This document shows, one piece after another, positions 45,796 through 56,300 of a stretch of DNA of 64,000 nt. The DNA lies in assembly GCA_916700875.1 (NCBI GenBank), contig CAKAKS010000072.1, positions 41,392,464 to 41,456,463 on the forward strand, written 5' to 3'. Position numbers and translations under genes: made by a program. Positions within the stretch are counted from its first letter, which is position 1. The number at the start of each line of letters is the position of its first letter. Under the pieces are notes generated by a model. That model was not told the origin of the DNA and did not search any database. It saw only the letters and a list, made by a program, of their open reading frames with translations. Origin of the DNA: Sebastes aleutianus. Lineage: Eukaryota > Chordata > Actinopteri > Perciformes > Sebastidae.

Positions 45796-46394
45796 GTTCT
45801 TACATCACATGATCAGTGTGGCTCCTCCTCTCTCCATTTACAGGAAATCTTTGACCTCAGAGTTTATCTATGAGAGTTTGTGTGTGTTACTCACACTAAT
45901 CAGCTTTTAAACACGGTGTGTTTATAAGAATCTCTTTTAGCTTGAACAGGTTGAATTAAAATGAGTTTTGGTCAAATGTTATGACATTTTTATGTTTAAA
46001 TCATGTCAATAAATCAGTTTAGTTAAATACTAAGGTGCTTTTATAGTTTGTGTTTTTCAGGATTATATGAACATCTGGAAGAAACATTATTCTTTCTGTT
46101 GCACAATAAAAAATAATTCTGAGTTAAAAGTCTTTTTCATGATCTAAACATAGTAGCCAGAAATGACACATCTTCTAACTTTAACAAAGATGTATTTTTA
46201 TTTTCCTGTAACACTATCACGTTTCAGATTGACTAAAGAAACAGTCTCAACAGATAAAGACTAGCCTGACTGAGAAGATGATCATGCACTATAAAGTTTA
46301 AATGTTTATATCTCATTCAAAAAGTAACTATGTTAGGGACAACGATTTTTAAATAGTAAACAGTATTTGGTAGTTGTTAATTCAATGAACAGTA
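45796..46394. promoter_or_regulatory. Presumed upstream region of the NLR gene
   Basis: This region lies directly upstream of exon 1 on the minus strand, so it should contain the promoter. I see no strong TATA box. Much of it (45830-46110) is the duplicated AT-rich stretch. Confidence 0.35.
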
Positions 46395-47365
46395 TTTGAA
46401 CCTAGTGATCTTAATAAGTATAGTTAGCTGGTAGGTAATGTAGCTAACAAGTAACTAAACCTAGTTATCTTAGTAAGAGTAGTTAGCTGATAGTTACCAT
46501 GGCTAACTAAACCTAGTTATCTCAGTGAGAGTAGTTAGCTGACAGTTACCATGGCTAACTAAACCTAGTTATCTTAGTAAAAGTAGTTAGCTGACAGTTA
46601 CCATGGCTAACTAAACCTAGTTATCTCAGTAAGAGTAGTTAGCTGACAGTTACCATGGCTAACTAAATCTAGTTATCTCGTAAGAGTAGTTAGCTGACAG
46701 TTACCATGGCTAACTAAACCTAGTTATCTTGGTAAGAGTAGTTAGCTGACAGTTACCATGGCTAACTAAACCTAGTTATCTTGGTAAAAGTAGTTAGCTG
46801 ACAGTTACCATGGCTAACTAAACCTAGTTATCTTGGTAAAAGTAGTTAGCTGACAGTTACCATGGCTAACTAAACCTAGTTATCTCAGTAAGAGTAGTTA
46901 GCTGACAGTTACCATGGCTAACTAAACCTAGTTATCTCGGTAAGTGAAGTTAGCTGACAGTTACCATGGCTAACTAAACCTAGTTATCTCGGTAAGAGTA
47001 GTTAGCTGACAGTTACCATGGCTAACTAAACCTAGTTATCTCAGTAAGAGTAGTTAGCTGACAGTTACCATGGCTAACTAAACCTAGTTATCTTGGTAAA
47101 AGTAGTTAGCTGACAGTTACCATGGCTAACTAAACCTAGTTATCTTGGTAAGAGTAGTTAGCTGACAGTTACCATGGCTAACTAAACCTAGTTATCTTGG
47201 TAAAAGTAGTTAGCTGATAGTTACCATGGCTAACTAAACCTAGTTATCTTGGTAAAAGTAGTTAGCTGACAGTTACCATGGCTAACTAAACCTAGTTATC
47301 TTGGTAAAAGTAGTTAGCTGACAGTTACCATGGCTAACTAAACCTAGTTATCTTTGTAAGTGTAG
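46395..47365. repeat. 52-bp minisatellite, about 18-19 copies
   Basis: The unit contains AACCTAGTTATCTTGGTAAA, then AGTAGTTAGCTGACAGTTAC and CATGGCTAACTA. Copies differ at a few sites (CTCAGTAAGAG versus CTTGGTAAAAG). The array starts about 0.6 kb upstream of NLR exon 1. Confidence 0.95.
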
Positions 47366-48781
47366 TGAGCTGCTACGTAGTTAACAGCTTATTAAAGCTA
47401 GCTGTGTGGGTTTTCCTATCTTGAACTAATGTTCCATCAGCTGAGCAACAATCAGGGTCCAACAATACGGATTGCCCGATGGCGCCGGGCCAGTAAATAT
47501 TCAGCCAGTTGCCTGACCTGAAATATTACTAAATAGGCTTCTGATTTTGGCTTTGACAACAAATTCTCCGCCATCGTCTTGTCTGTCAACTCTCTCTGGT
47601 CCTGTGTGTGAAATCTGACTCCTGCTGCTCTGAGCTGAGCCTCCGTACGGTTCAGACACTTTCAGTTTGTAGCGTCCGGCGTCCAACTATGTGTTGATAA
47701 CACGGCACTGATACGCAAAAATTAACTAAATGGGTTTTATTACTATAAAAAAAGCAAAATGACGGTAGTTAAGTGATGCAATCGGTGTGTGCCCGACCAC
47801 CGTGTAACACCGGTAACACCGACTACTGCAGCAAGCCTACTGGGCGAGACTTCAACCTCAGCAGCCCTGCACCCTGCACGCAAGGCATTAATCTTGTCCG
47901 TTAACGCCATGTTGCCGTAAAGTGGAATCGGGTGCTGTATGTTTATGTTTAACTAATTCACAGTTTCTGTATGTGATCTTTATGTGTGTCAGATAATGCA
48001 GTGGGTTAGAAAAGATGGTTAGTTTGCATGCAAGACCTTGTCTATGTGAAGCATAAACTAAACACATCAGATGTGGCGAAGCCAGCTACCCGAATATCTT
48101 AACTACATATAATATCACAACAGTCAAACTCAATGAATAACATTAAACCAAATCAATACAAGTACATTCTAGAAATCAAAGTTGAACAGTCTTGCTCAGC
48201 CATGTGCAATTGCTACTGCTAAGGTAAGCCCAGTAAGTTACCAATCCATGGAAGAAAAGGGTTTGTAATTCCATGTGTTGAAGTTGTGGTTCCAAGTCAA
48301 AGATGTTGTCTTTGCTGTGCTCAAATCAAGTTGTGCAGATTGGAGGAAGCTGATCGCTCCAATACTTCTTCCCAGCAGCTTGATAGCTTGGTGCTAACTT
48401 CCTTGCTGTTGTTGCTTGAAGTTAGTAGGTAAAAAGGCAGGCTCTCGCGTCCTGTGCCTTAGAGGTTCCTTGTGTTCCTATGGCTGTTTCCTAACAGGCC
48501 ATAGATCAGAGCAGAGCTGCTTCTGGTCTGGAGAGCAGCAGCTCACCTCCACAGGTCATGAGAGGTGAGAAGAAAAAGCAGAAAGAGAGGGAACAAAGAG
48601 ATTCCTCTGGTTTTGTCCTGGGTGAATTTCACACCTATGTGTGAATGCTACAGTAGCCAATGGCTACTGAGCTGAGTCCTCAGCCAATGGCTACTGAGCT
48701 GAGCTGAGTCCATGGGTCAAGGATCATGTTACTGAGTTCATGTGGTCACTTGCCACCAGTCACATTGGTGGGTCTCTACAG
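47366..48781. other. Repeat-derived sequence, no gene seen
   Basis: A CAGGGTCCAACAATACGG end at about 47453 looks like a hAT-type terminus; its partner was not found. The stretch up to CACATTGGTGGGTCTCTACA (48780) resembles LTR or other repeat sequence and replaces the 5' part of the LTR seen intact at 2650-3372. GCCAATGGCTACTGAGCTGA is duplicated at about 48657 and 48683. Confidence 0.4.
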
Positions 48782-49091
48782 TGTTGAGCGTAGTTAAAAT
48801 AGAGTTTTATTTCTTGTTTATATTGAGTTGTTTGCCAGCTCAGCTGTGATCCTAATTTCTAGTTTGCAGTCATTTTTGTTTTATTGAGTTATTGATTTCG
48901 GCGTCATTAGAAGTCTGTTCCTAATTTACATTTTATGTCAACACTTGTGTTCGCTTTTGTTTGCTGCGACTTTGTTGGTAAATTGCCTGCAGCCTGTTTT
49001 CTATCATTTTAATTGTCCATTTAACAATAAACGGCTACTGTACGCCTGATACCACCGGCTCATGTTGCTTAGACCTTACTGGGACGTAACA
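48782..49091 (+). mobile_element. Truncated LTR in the right arm of the inverted duplication
   Basis: It matches 2650-2959 in reverse, including the terminal ACGTAACA and the following CTCCC. It lacks the first 413 bp of the LTR. Confidence 0.85.
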
Positions 49092-49233
49092 CTCCCTTTT
49101 GGTTTCTGGTTTTGAACACAGAACAACTGATTGACAGATCAGACATGTTGCTGTACAGAAACATGACGTTTCATTTCAGTTGAACTGCTCTTTAAAAGTG
49201 TTTTTTTTTTTTTTTTCCCTGGTTATCTCTCAG

Positions 49234-49664
49234 ATCTAACAATGGAAATCCCTCAGAGGAACGTCCCACCAGAGGACAACGTCCCATCAGAGGACAACGT
49301 CTCACCAGAGGACAACGTCTCACCAGAGGACAACATCCCACCAGAGGACAGCGTCCCAGCAGAGGACAACGTCTCACCAGAGGACAACGTCTCACCAGAG
49401 GACAGCGTCACACCAGAGGAGAGGCTGCGGTTTGTTCGAACAAAGTTTGTAGAGGGAATGTCTGATCCTAATCTGAACAGGCTTCTGGATGAACTCTTTC
49501 AGCGTTGCGTTATAAGCGATGGTGAAATGCAATCAATCAGAACAAAAACCAAGAGAGATAAAGCACGAGACCTGATCGACACGGTACGACTAAAGGGAAC
49601 TGAAGCCAGCTCAGTTCTGATCGCTGCTCTCCGTAAGGAGGATCCGTGGGTTTTCAGAACTTAG
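49234..49664 (+). CDS. Second CARD exon, inverted copy
   Basis: A T-rich tract and TTATCTCTCAG form a strong acceptor just before 49234, and the exon stops at TAG 49664. It encodes the same LTMEIPQRNVPPED start and eight to nine six-residue xxPEDN/S repeats. The CARD follows (VRTKFVEGMSDPNLNRLLDE, then DKARDLIDTVRLKG, ending WVFRT). There is no lesion. No FIIND or other upstream exon is visible on the plus strand nearby, so it is an orphan exon or a CARD-only gene starting at Met 49242. A CARD-only protein could act as a decoy for caspase-1 or for the NLR CARD (inference). Confidence 0.7.
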
Positions 49665-50009
49665 GATGAAGCAAAAGCAAGAAGCTGTGGAGTGTGATGA
49701 TGAATCTCTATAATATCTGGCTGTTTCAGAGACTCACATCACTTATTGTTGTCTTTAAATGATAAATTCCGTCGTGGAAGCCTGTGTGGACTTTCACTCT
49801 GAAGGTGATTCACTGAAGTTTGGGGGAAAAGTGAATTCATTTTCAATCTCTTGTGGTTTGGTCTCAAGATTTTATAATCATTTACTTGTGATAACTACTG
49901 ATGTGTTGTCGGTGATGAAGACCTGCGATAGAGAGCTTGTGACATTTCTATATGTTTTGGGAACGCATTCTTACTGCTAATTTTTGGAAATGATTAATTT
50001 AGTTTTCAT

Positions 50010-50752
50010 TAGGGCTGTCTAAGTTAACGTGATAATAACGTGCTAATGCATATTTGTTTTAACGCCACTAATTTCTTTAACACTTTATCGCAACTTGTGA
50101 TTTTTAGGTTGCAGTGTTAGAGCTAGAGTGAAGATCCTGGTATCATAGTAAACTATAGAACCTGATGAATCCATCGGTACCAACCAGGTCAGACTAGCTG
50201 TAGTAGTGCACAACTACAGTAACTGTAGTAGTGAAGGAGGTTAAATAACGCTCCAAACTTACGCTACATTTTGGCGAGGAAAAACTGTCATGTCCATTTT
50301 CAAAGGGGTCCCTTGACCTCTGACCTCCAGATCAGTGAATGTAAATGGGTTCTCTGGGTACCCACGAGTCTCCCCTTTACAGACATGCCCACTTTATGAT
50401 AATCACATGCAGTTTGGGGCAAGTCATAGTCAAGTCAGCACACTGACACACTGACAGCTGTTGTTGCCTGTTGGGCTGCAGTTTGACATGTTATGATGTG
50501 AGCATATTGTTTTATGCTAAATGCAGTACCTGTGAGGGTTTCTGGATCAATATCTGTCATTGTTTTGTGTTGTTCATTGATTTACAATAATAAATATATA
50601 CATACATTTGCATAAAGCAGCATATTTGTCCACTCCCATGTTGATAAGAGGATTAAATACTGGACTAATCTCCCTTTAAGGTTCATTTAGAACAGATAAA
50701 ACATGTGTGATTAATGTGCGATTAATCGCTGATAAAATATTTTGATCGATCA
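50010..50752 (+). mobile_element. MITE, TAGGGCTGTCAA family, copy in the right arm
   Basis: It starts TAGGGCTGTCTAAGTTAACG and is the mirror of 1092-1808. The last about 12 bp of the far terminal repeat are missing. Confidence 0.8.
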
Positions 50753-50770
50753 GTTTGTGTTCATCAGTAC

Positions 50771-51125
50771 CTGTGACAGTCAGAGTTGTACCAGGTAAAC
50801 TGCTCCCCCATTCAAAGCTTGATGTGTTGAATTTGAAGCGATACTGAGCTGAATCTCTCTCTCAGGTCACTGATCCTCAGAGTGGAGCGTCCTCTCTCTG
50901 TTTCAATGACCTGAACACGACCTGAATACTGGGAGTCTTCACTCAGGTCCTCAGGATGTGAGCCATACAGCCACTGATGACCACGTTCAGGACTGAACCA
51001 GGATTTAGATTCAACATCATGGTTGTAACTGTTGTATGTGCAAGAAATGTCTGAAGAGCCTTTGAAGGCGCAGATGCGTCTCTCAGTATAAGTCACCATG
51101 TTGCAGGAGGATGAATCAAAGAAAC
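50771..51125 (-). pseudogene. Ig V-set exon, CD22-like, frameshifted
   Basis: The exon lies between acceptor TTATCTTTCAG and donor GTCACAG|GTACTG. It reads SSCNMVTYTERRICAFKGSS, then DISCTYNSYNH and QYSGRVQVIETERGRSTLRI, typical of V-set domains of fish CD22-like or Fc-receptor-like genes. The frame breaks at the DSAQY motif (RERF instead of a DSAxYxF pattern, consistent with a 2-bp loss), so the conserved Tyr-Cys/Tyr end is out of frame. Known relatives are cell-surface receptors of leukocytes. Confidence 0.7.
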
Positions 51126-51247
51126 CTGAAAGATAAAACACATTTTTTAAGCAGAGTTGTGATGAGTCACAATGTCTCCATATTACAAATACATGTAGTT
51201 ATAAGGCTCCACCACATGGTGTCATGTTAGTAGAAGAGTAAACTCAC

Positions 51248-51460
51248 ACACTGGAGGAGACGGGAAGTCCTCAGATCCGTTTACAGCACAGGAGTAGCTG
51301 TCTTCATAACTGAAGCCTGAATAAGAAGAAGATGTTTCTGCCTGAACTTCTTGTCCGTTCTTGTACCAGATGTATGAAGGACGATCAGGTAGAAGACAAC
51401 TGCTGTGACACTCCAGCCAATTAGAAGACGATCCCTTCATCTGTACTGTGAGACCTGGAG
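51248..51460 (-). CDS. Ig-like domain exon, CD22-like
   Basis: A 213-bp exon, acceptor TTCTTCACAG, donor TGT|GTGAGT. It encodes KGSSSNWLECHSSCLLPDRP, then YIWYKNGQEVQAE and DSYSCAVNGSEDF, i.e. an Ig domain with its two cysteines and Trp. It precedes the V-set-like exon on the minus strand. It is intact, but its neighbours are broken, so the gene is probably a fragment. Confidence 0.65.
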
Positions 51461-51523
51461 CTGTGAAGAAGGAACAGGAATGGTATTTTATTTAACTGTT
51501 AACATACACACACATGTAAATAA

Positions 51524-51720
51524 ACACACTACTGTGACAGACACAGTGACTCCAGGTTCACCAGTATATGTCCCACCTGGTTGGTTCGTTATGAACCTGA
51601 ACTTGTACTCAGCTGAGTCGCTCTCTCTCTCAGGTTTATTACTTTCAGAGTGCAGATCTTCTTATAAAAACTTTAATTCACACGTCCTGAATACTCCCAG
51701 TGTGTTTTCAGATCCACAGG
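51524..51720 (-). pseudogene. Ig V-set C-terminal fragment
   Basis: The minus strand reads, with a break, RESDSAEYKFRFITNQPGG followed by VTVSVT, the end of a V-set domain. The beginning (HWEYSGRV-like, near 51690) is in another frame. Confidence 0.5.
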
Positions 51721-51956
51721 TTCACCAGATATCCATCAATGAGATTTTACTCCTGGTTAAATAAAGTTTAAATAACAACAAGTAGTGTGGGAAGTTACAA
51801 CGTCCACAAGTTCAAAACGATTTTCCTGATTTACGGTTCACACTGAAGATGAACTATTCATCTAATCAACAGACAGCAGTATGGCAGCCAGGAACGTACA
51901 GTAGCCATGATTGATCCCTCAGCAGCTGTCTGATTGCCACATGGTCCACTTCACGC

Positions 51957-52027
51957 CCCTGGACCTGGACCTGGACCTGGACCTGGACCTGGACCTGGAC
52001 CTGCACCTGCACCTGCACCTGCACCTG
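51957..52027. repeat. (GGACCT)n / (GCACCT)n hexanucleotide tract
   Basis: About seven GGACCT units pass into GCACCT units. Confidence 0.9.
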
Positions 52028-52545
52028 CCGGTCTGCAAGCCAACGGGAAGAAACATATATGAGGGAACCTAAAGTGCAGTGGGGCCCTTTGGTAAAATGT
52101 GCATTAAATGATGTGTGTTGTTGAAGGAGTAAAACGTACCTGCCACAACATGTAGATCAGTTAATGTGCAACATCGTCTCTACAGGCAACGGGACGAGAC
52201 TTTGGTATCAGAAGCGTTCTGGTTTCCGTTTGTAGTCCGAGTCGTATTGACCACGTTGATGCAGGTAAACAGTCCGCGTGGAGAGTAAAAGAGGCGGAAC
52301 ACATCACACCGAAATGCATTCTGGGAACCCAGCGGCTAACGTCTGACGATGATTTCGCTTTTTATGGGTTTAATGAGCTTGTAAACTGGCTACTGGTGAA
52401 ACAATCCAGTCGCACACGTCGTCTCTCAACTCAAACTTCTTTCTCACATCTCAAGTTGTTAATCAGATTTTGAATAAGAGCAACACACGGGAAAGGAAGC
52501 GTTGGCCTGGATAACCGCTGGCTACCCAGAAATATAGGTTTATCG
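52028..52545. other. Unassigned sequence
   Basis: No gene seen. Short frames are not convincing. Confidence 0.35.
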
Positions 52546-53037
52546 TCTTCAGAGATATATATAGATATCTATATCTATATATATCTATATACAGTAGATA
52601 TAGATACAGATATATCTATATAGATATAGGTATATATATCTATATAGATATATCTATATCTATATAGATATATATATACAGTAAATATAGATATAGATAT
52701 CTATATCTATATAGATATATACCTATATCTACTGTATATATATATCTATATAGATATCTATATAGATATATACCTATATCTACTGTATATATATATCTAT
52801 ATAGATATACATATCTATATAGATATATATTATAGCCGATGGGTTCATATAGATATACAGTAGATATATATATATATATCTATATAGATATACAGTAAAT
52901 ATAGATATATATATCTATATAGATATATATATACAGTAGATATAGGTATATATATCTATATAGATCTATATATCCATATAGATCTATATAGATATATATA
53001 CAGTATATATATCTATATAGATATATATTATAGCCGA
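52546..53037. repeat. TATAGA-rich, self-complementary AT tract
   Basis: About 490 bp of TATATCTATATAGATATA permutations, with ACAGTA interruptions. TATAGCCGATGGGTTCATA occurs at about 52832 and again at about 53030, so the tract was partly duplicated. It can form many hairpins. Confidence 0.95.
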
Positions 53038-53112
53038 TGGGTTCATAGATTGATGTGCGACATAAATATGATCTTTGCACATGTTAATTAGTATGTGACT
53101 TCACATTAGTCT

Positions 53113-53121
<9 letters not shown>

Positions 53122-53153
<32 letters not shown>
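53122..53153. repeat. (GT)n microsatellite
   Basis: About 16 GT units. Confidence 0.95.
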
Positions 53154-53154
<1 letters not shown>

Positions 53155-53339
53155 CAGTGTTTCGCTCCACGTTCACTGCAGCAATCATAATAAAGACGTG
53201 TGTGATTCTGTGTAAGTCAGGATTTGAAAGACTGTTAACGGATTGAAATGTGGTTTCATTCATTTATTGTTTTATTTGATGTAATATTTATACGTTTCAA
53301 ATACTTTTTTTTTAAAGATATGAAAATAACTCTTTGACT

Positions 53340-54506
53340 TTAAAGGACCAGTGTGTAGGGTTTAGTGACATTCAGCGGTGAGGTGAGGTGAGGCTGCAGC
53401 CCTACGGTGAACTACGGTGGCCTTCAGGTGACGTACAACACGCTAAAGTCTCTCTAGAGTCAGATTGTGTTCGTCCGTTCTGGGCTGTTGTAGAAACATG
53501 GCGGAGCAACATGGAGGACTCCGTGAAGAGGACCAGAGGCCTGTACTACGAAGCAGGATTTGGGGTTAGCGAGGCAACTTCGTCGGTGGTTCACTTCTTA
53601 CCGGGGTAGATCGCCATGGTAACTGATGCTGAACAGCTGACCTGCTCCGGAGCAGGTTATGTTCCAGATCAACTCATATAAAAGCACCTCCTACTGACCA
53701 ATCAGAGCTCAGTGAGCAGATCGTATGATAATATTACACAAGTATGAATAAGTTGAACTCATAATCCAGCTAAAAACAACCCAGGTTAAACTCACAGATG
53801 CAGGAAGAACAGCTGGCTGGATGCTGGGGGTGTTTACTGCTTTGAATTAGGTTGTTATATTTAATTTTTTTACTCGCTCTCAAGTCTGTTTCACACCGCC
53901 GGAGACGGGACGCAGCTGAAAGAAGGCTGAAATAGTCACACACGCCGCTTTATTGCTAAATGGTTTAAAGAAGTGTAATGAACTCATCCATTATATTCTG
54001 AAAGCTATTTATCTATCACTGCCCCGTCTAGACATTCACACATCGACAAGTTGTTTCTTTCACCAGCTGTTCTTCCTGCATCTGGCAGCTTCAACTGTGT
54101 TACTGTTAGTCTGATTAAGTGTTTCACTTCTCCGTATATGTCTAATATTATAGTTTGCTCTTGGCTCTGCTGACAGCAGACTTGTCCATGTTTGTGATTG
54201 GTCAGATGCTGCAAACACTGCCCCTTTCATGTGAATGCGCTCGTATCCAGATAGAGAAACCCTGGGTTGATTTACCGAGTTGATAACCAGCGTCGCAGGG
54301 CCGCGTTTGTTAGGGTTAGTTAAACCAGATAAGGAGAAGATATGTATGTTGAGTATGTTGAACTGGCTTCGTAGTACAGACCTCTGCTCCCTGTGTACAC
54401 ACAAGGTGTCTTTCAGGTGATTATACACTAATGAAAACATATTTATGAATATTAAATTCCATTTCTGTGCATAGATCCCCCTGAATCCTTCACACTGGCC
54501 CTTTAA
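53340..54506. mobile_element. CCAGTGTGTAGG MITE interrupted by another MITE
   Basis: The outer ends TTAAAGGACCAGTGTGTAGG and TTCACACTGGCCCTTTAA are complementary, with TTAA at both tips. The sequence GACTCCGTGAAGAGGACC (to 53534) should continue with GCTCCCTGTGTAC, which is found after the inner element at 54386. Confidence 0.75.
53535..54385. mobile_element. Inner MITE with AGAGGCCTGTACTACGAAGC ends
   Basis: The left end AGAGGCCTGTACTACGAAGC and the complement of the right end differ by one base in 20. It is 851 bp long. The interior shares segments with 10212-10398. It has no coding capacity. Confidence 0.8.
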
Positions 54507-54828
54507 AGTGATTCAACAGTAGTGTTAAAGAGAGCAGGGTTCTGGTCGTGTTTCCAATATGGTTCAAAGCATCTGTCCAAGTGAACCCTTCTGATGACAG
54601 ATGACATACATTCCCACAGAGTACGGGTCTCCATGCAGAAACCAGGAGCTCATCAGGGTTTTTTTGAAGGATCCAGATGGAGCCGAGAGACGCCTCAGTG
54701 ACGCTTCCAATAAATGAAATTCCTCTGAAGACCTCCTCACATCACGTGAATGAGTTCTTTCATTCTGAGGTTGGGCTCCGTGGATGCTGTAAATCACAGT
54801 CTCTGACTTTGGCTATCACATACAGACC

Positions 54829-54831
<3 letters not shown>

Positions 54832-54876
<45 letters not shown>

Positions 54877-54975
54877 TTCAGCTGTCAGTGTTCTCAGGCT
54901 TCTCGTCCTCCGTCCTGCTCGCTGTCCTAACCGTCGTGTTACGGTTCCTCCTCCTCCTCCTCCTCCTTCGATGAG
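54832..54975. repeat. (CT)n, short CA and (CTC)n tracts
   Basis: CT repeats at about 54832-54868 pass into CACACA. A separate CTC tract at about 54945-54968 encodes only low-complexity runs. Confidence 0.9.
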
Positions 54976-55010
54976 CCCTGGTGCTGGCGTTGGCAGGGTA
55001 GGGGACACCG

Positions 55011-55146
55011 TTAAGGTTGCCATGGTTTCTTGTCTCGACCTTGTTGGTCTGGTATGTGTTTGAAGCGGCACTTGTCACCATAGTAACAGCCTGTGGTCCG
55101 CCAGAAGAAGCACTCGTCTCCATTTACTGGTACACACCGTCTGGAC
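55011..55146 (-). CDS. CCCH zinc-finger exon
   Basis: Acceptor GTCCATGCAG at 55147 and stop TAA at 55011-55013. It encodes RRCVPVNGDECFFWRTTGC, then YYGDKCRFKHIPDQQGRDKK. The spacing C-x8-C-x5-C-x3-H fits a CCCH zinc finger, which usually binds RNA. The incoming phase equals that of the RRM exon at 57437, so both could follow a common upstream exon outside recognisable sequence. It lies downstream of the RRM exons on the same strand. I cannot name the gene. Confidence 0.55.
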
Positions 55147-55310
55147 CTGCATGGACAGAAGCAGAGGGGACGGTCCTGCGTCATATTCACAGAATTATGC
55201 ACATGCAGGCAAACAGTGGGATGCTAATAGTGCATGGAGACTGACACGGGAGGCAACAACGTTTTTTAATCCTGTTTGAATTGTGCCATGAATCACACCG
55301 AGGATGTTTA

Positions 55311-55534
55311 TCAATTTAAAGGATCATTTTTCAAGTCAAGAAAGTCTCAGTTTGTCGAAGTATCATTTAGTTTAGTGTGGAACCGCTCAGCGAATCACAT
55401 CTCTCGTCTCGGACATCGTAGCTTCAGAGAGAGAAGTCACTACCACACTGTTGGCTGTGTCTTCTTTATGATGACGTATCTGATTTACAACAAACTGAGA
55501 CTTTCTGGACTTACAAAATGATCTTTTAAATTGA
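55311..55534. mobile_element. Small MITE with about 47-bp inverted ends
   Basis: TCAATTTAAAGGATCATTTT at the left matches the complement of AAAATGATCTTTTAAATTGA at the right. AAGTC and GAAAGTCTCAGTTTGT are then repeated in mirror. It is 224 bp long. Confidence 0.8.
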
Positions 55535-55825
55535 CAAACATCATGTGTGTGATCTTTATCTCTCTCCGTTGACTACCGTTCATATTTTTCTGAAATAAGG
55601 TCCCATGGTTGTCCACCGGAAGGGGCGGGACTTCACCTCTCTATTTCCTGTCTCTGTGTCCTCTTCTGTGTTAAAAGTATTTAGCAGTATACTGGGATTA
55701 TCACTGATTAGTGTGGATGGAAGCTGCTCTAACAAACGGGATATTGTCTCTCTTGGAAGGTCTTTATTTTAATTTGAGTCACCAACATAATGAGATTTGA
55801 TAGGAGTGAAGGGTTTAATTTGAGC

Positions 55826-56300
55826 CTAAAGGGATAGTTCAGGTGTTTAGAAGTGGGGCTGTAGGAGGTACGTATCCATCATCGGTGTATTACTTACAGT
55901 AGTAATGACGGTTGCCGTGCCCCCAGCATCGTATCTATGCTATGCTTTTGTCATCTGAGCCTGCTGGCTTTGGAGAGAGCACAGACAAGTTTCACTTTCA
56001 GTTCAGTTCCCCCTCAGAATGGGCCGTCTGACGATAAGATAAAGTGGTGAAAATATTCTAAATATAGCGTACACTTAAACGGATAGAGATTTTATTAGGT
56101 GAGCATTTCTTTTAGGTGGCTAAAGGCGTTTCTCTGCCCTCCCCATCCACAGCATTGTATAGTTTTGCTCCCATGCCGGTACTCCTGTCTGTCTCTCCAA
56201 ACTGGAGGCGTGCTGACTGCCATCTACTGTAGGTAACACACCTACTATGGATAAGTACCTCATACAACCCCACTTTAAAACACCTGAACTATCCCTTTAA
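55826..56300. mobile_element. MITE with AAAGGGATAGTTCAGGTGTT ends
   Basis: The left AAAGGGATAGTTCAGGTGTTT is the complement of the right AACACCTGAACTATCCCTTT. The right tip is TTTAA. About 475 bp, no coding capacity. Confidence 0.85.

Larger units (their letters stand above)
45090..46110 (-). repeat. Tandem duplication carrying exon 2, copy 2
   Basis: Partner of 44100-44960, offset about 1.0-1.1 kb. It includes a CA tract at about 45414-45460 and, unlike copy 1, exon 1 of the NLR gene (45699-45795). The corresponding place in copy 1 holds the GCGCATG insertion instead. Confidence 0.85.
48782..50752 (+). repeat. Right arm of the inverted duplication
   Basis: Reverse-complement partner of 1092-2959. 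It differs mainly by a longer linker repeat, a T-run before the acceptor and a short insertion near 50195. It ends within the terminal repeat of the MITE, next to the Ig fragments. Confidence 0.9.
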
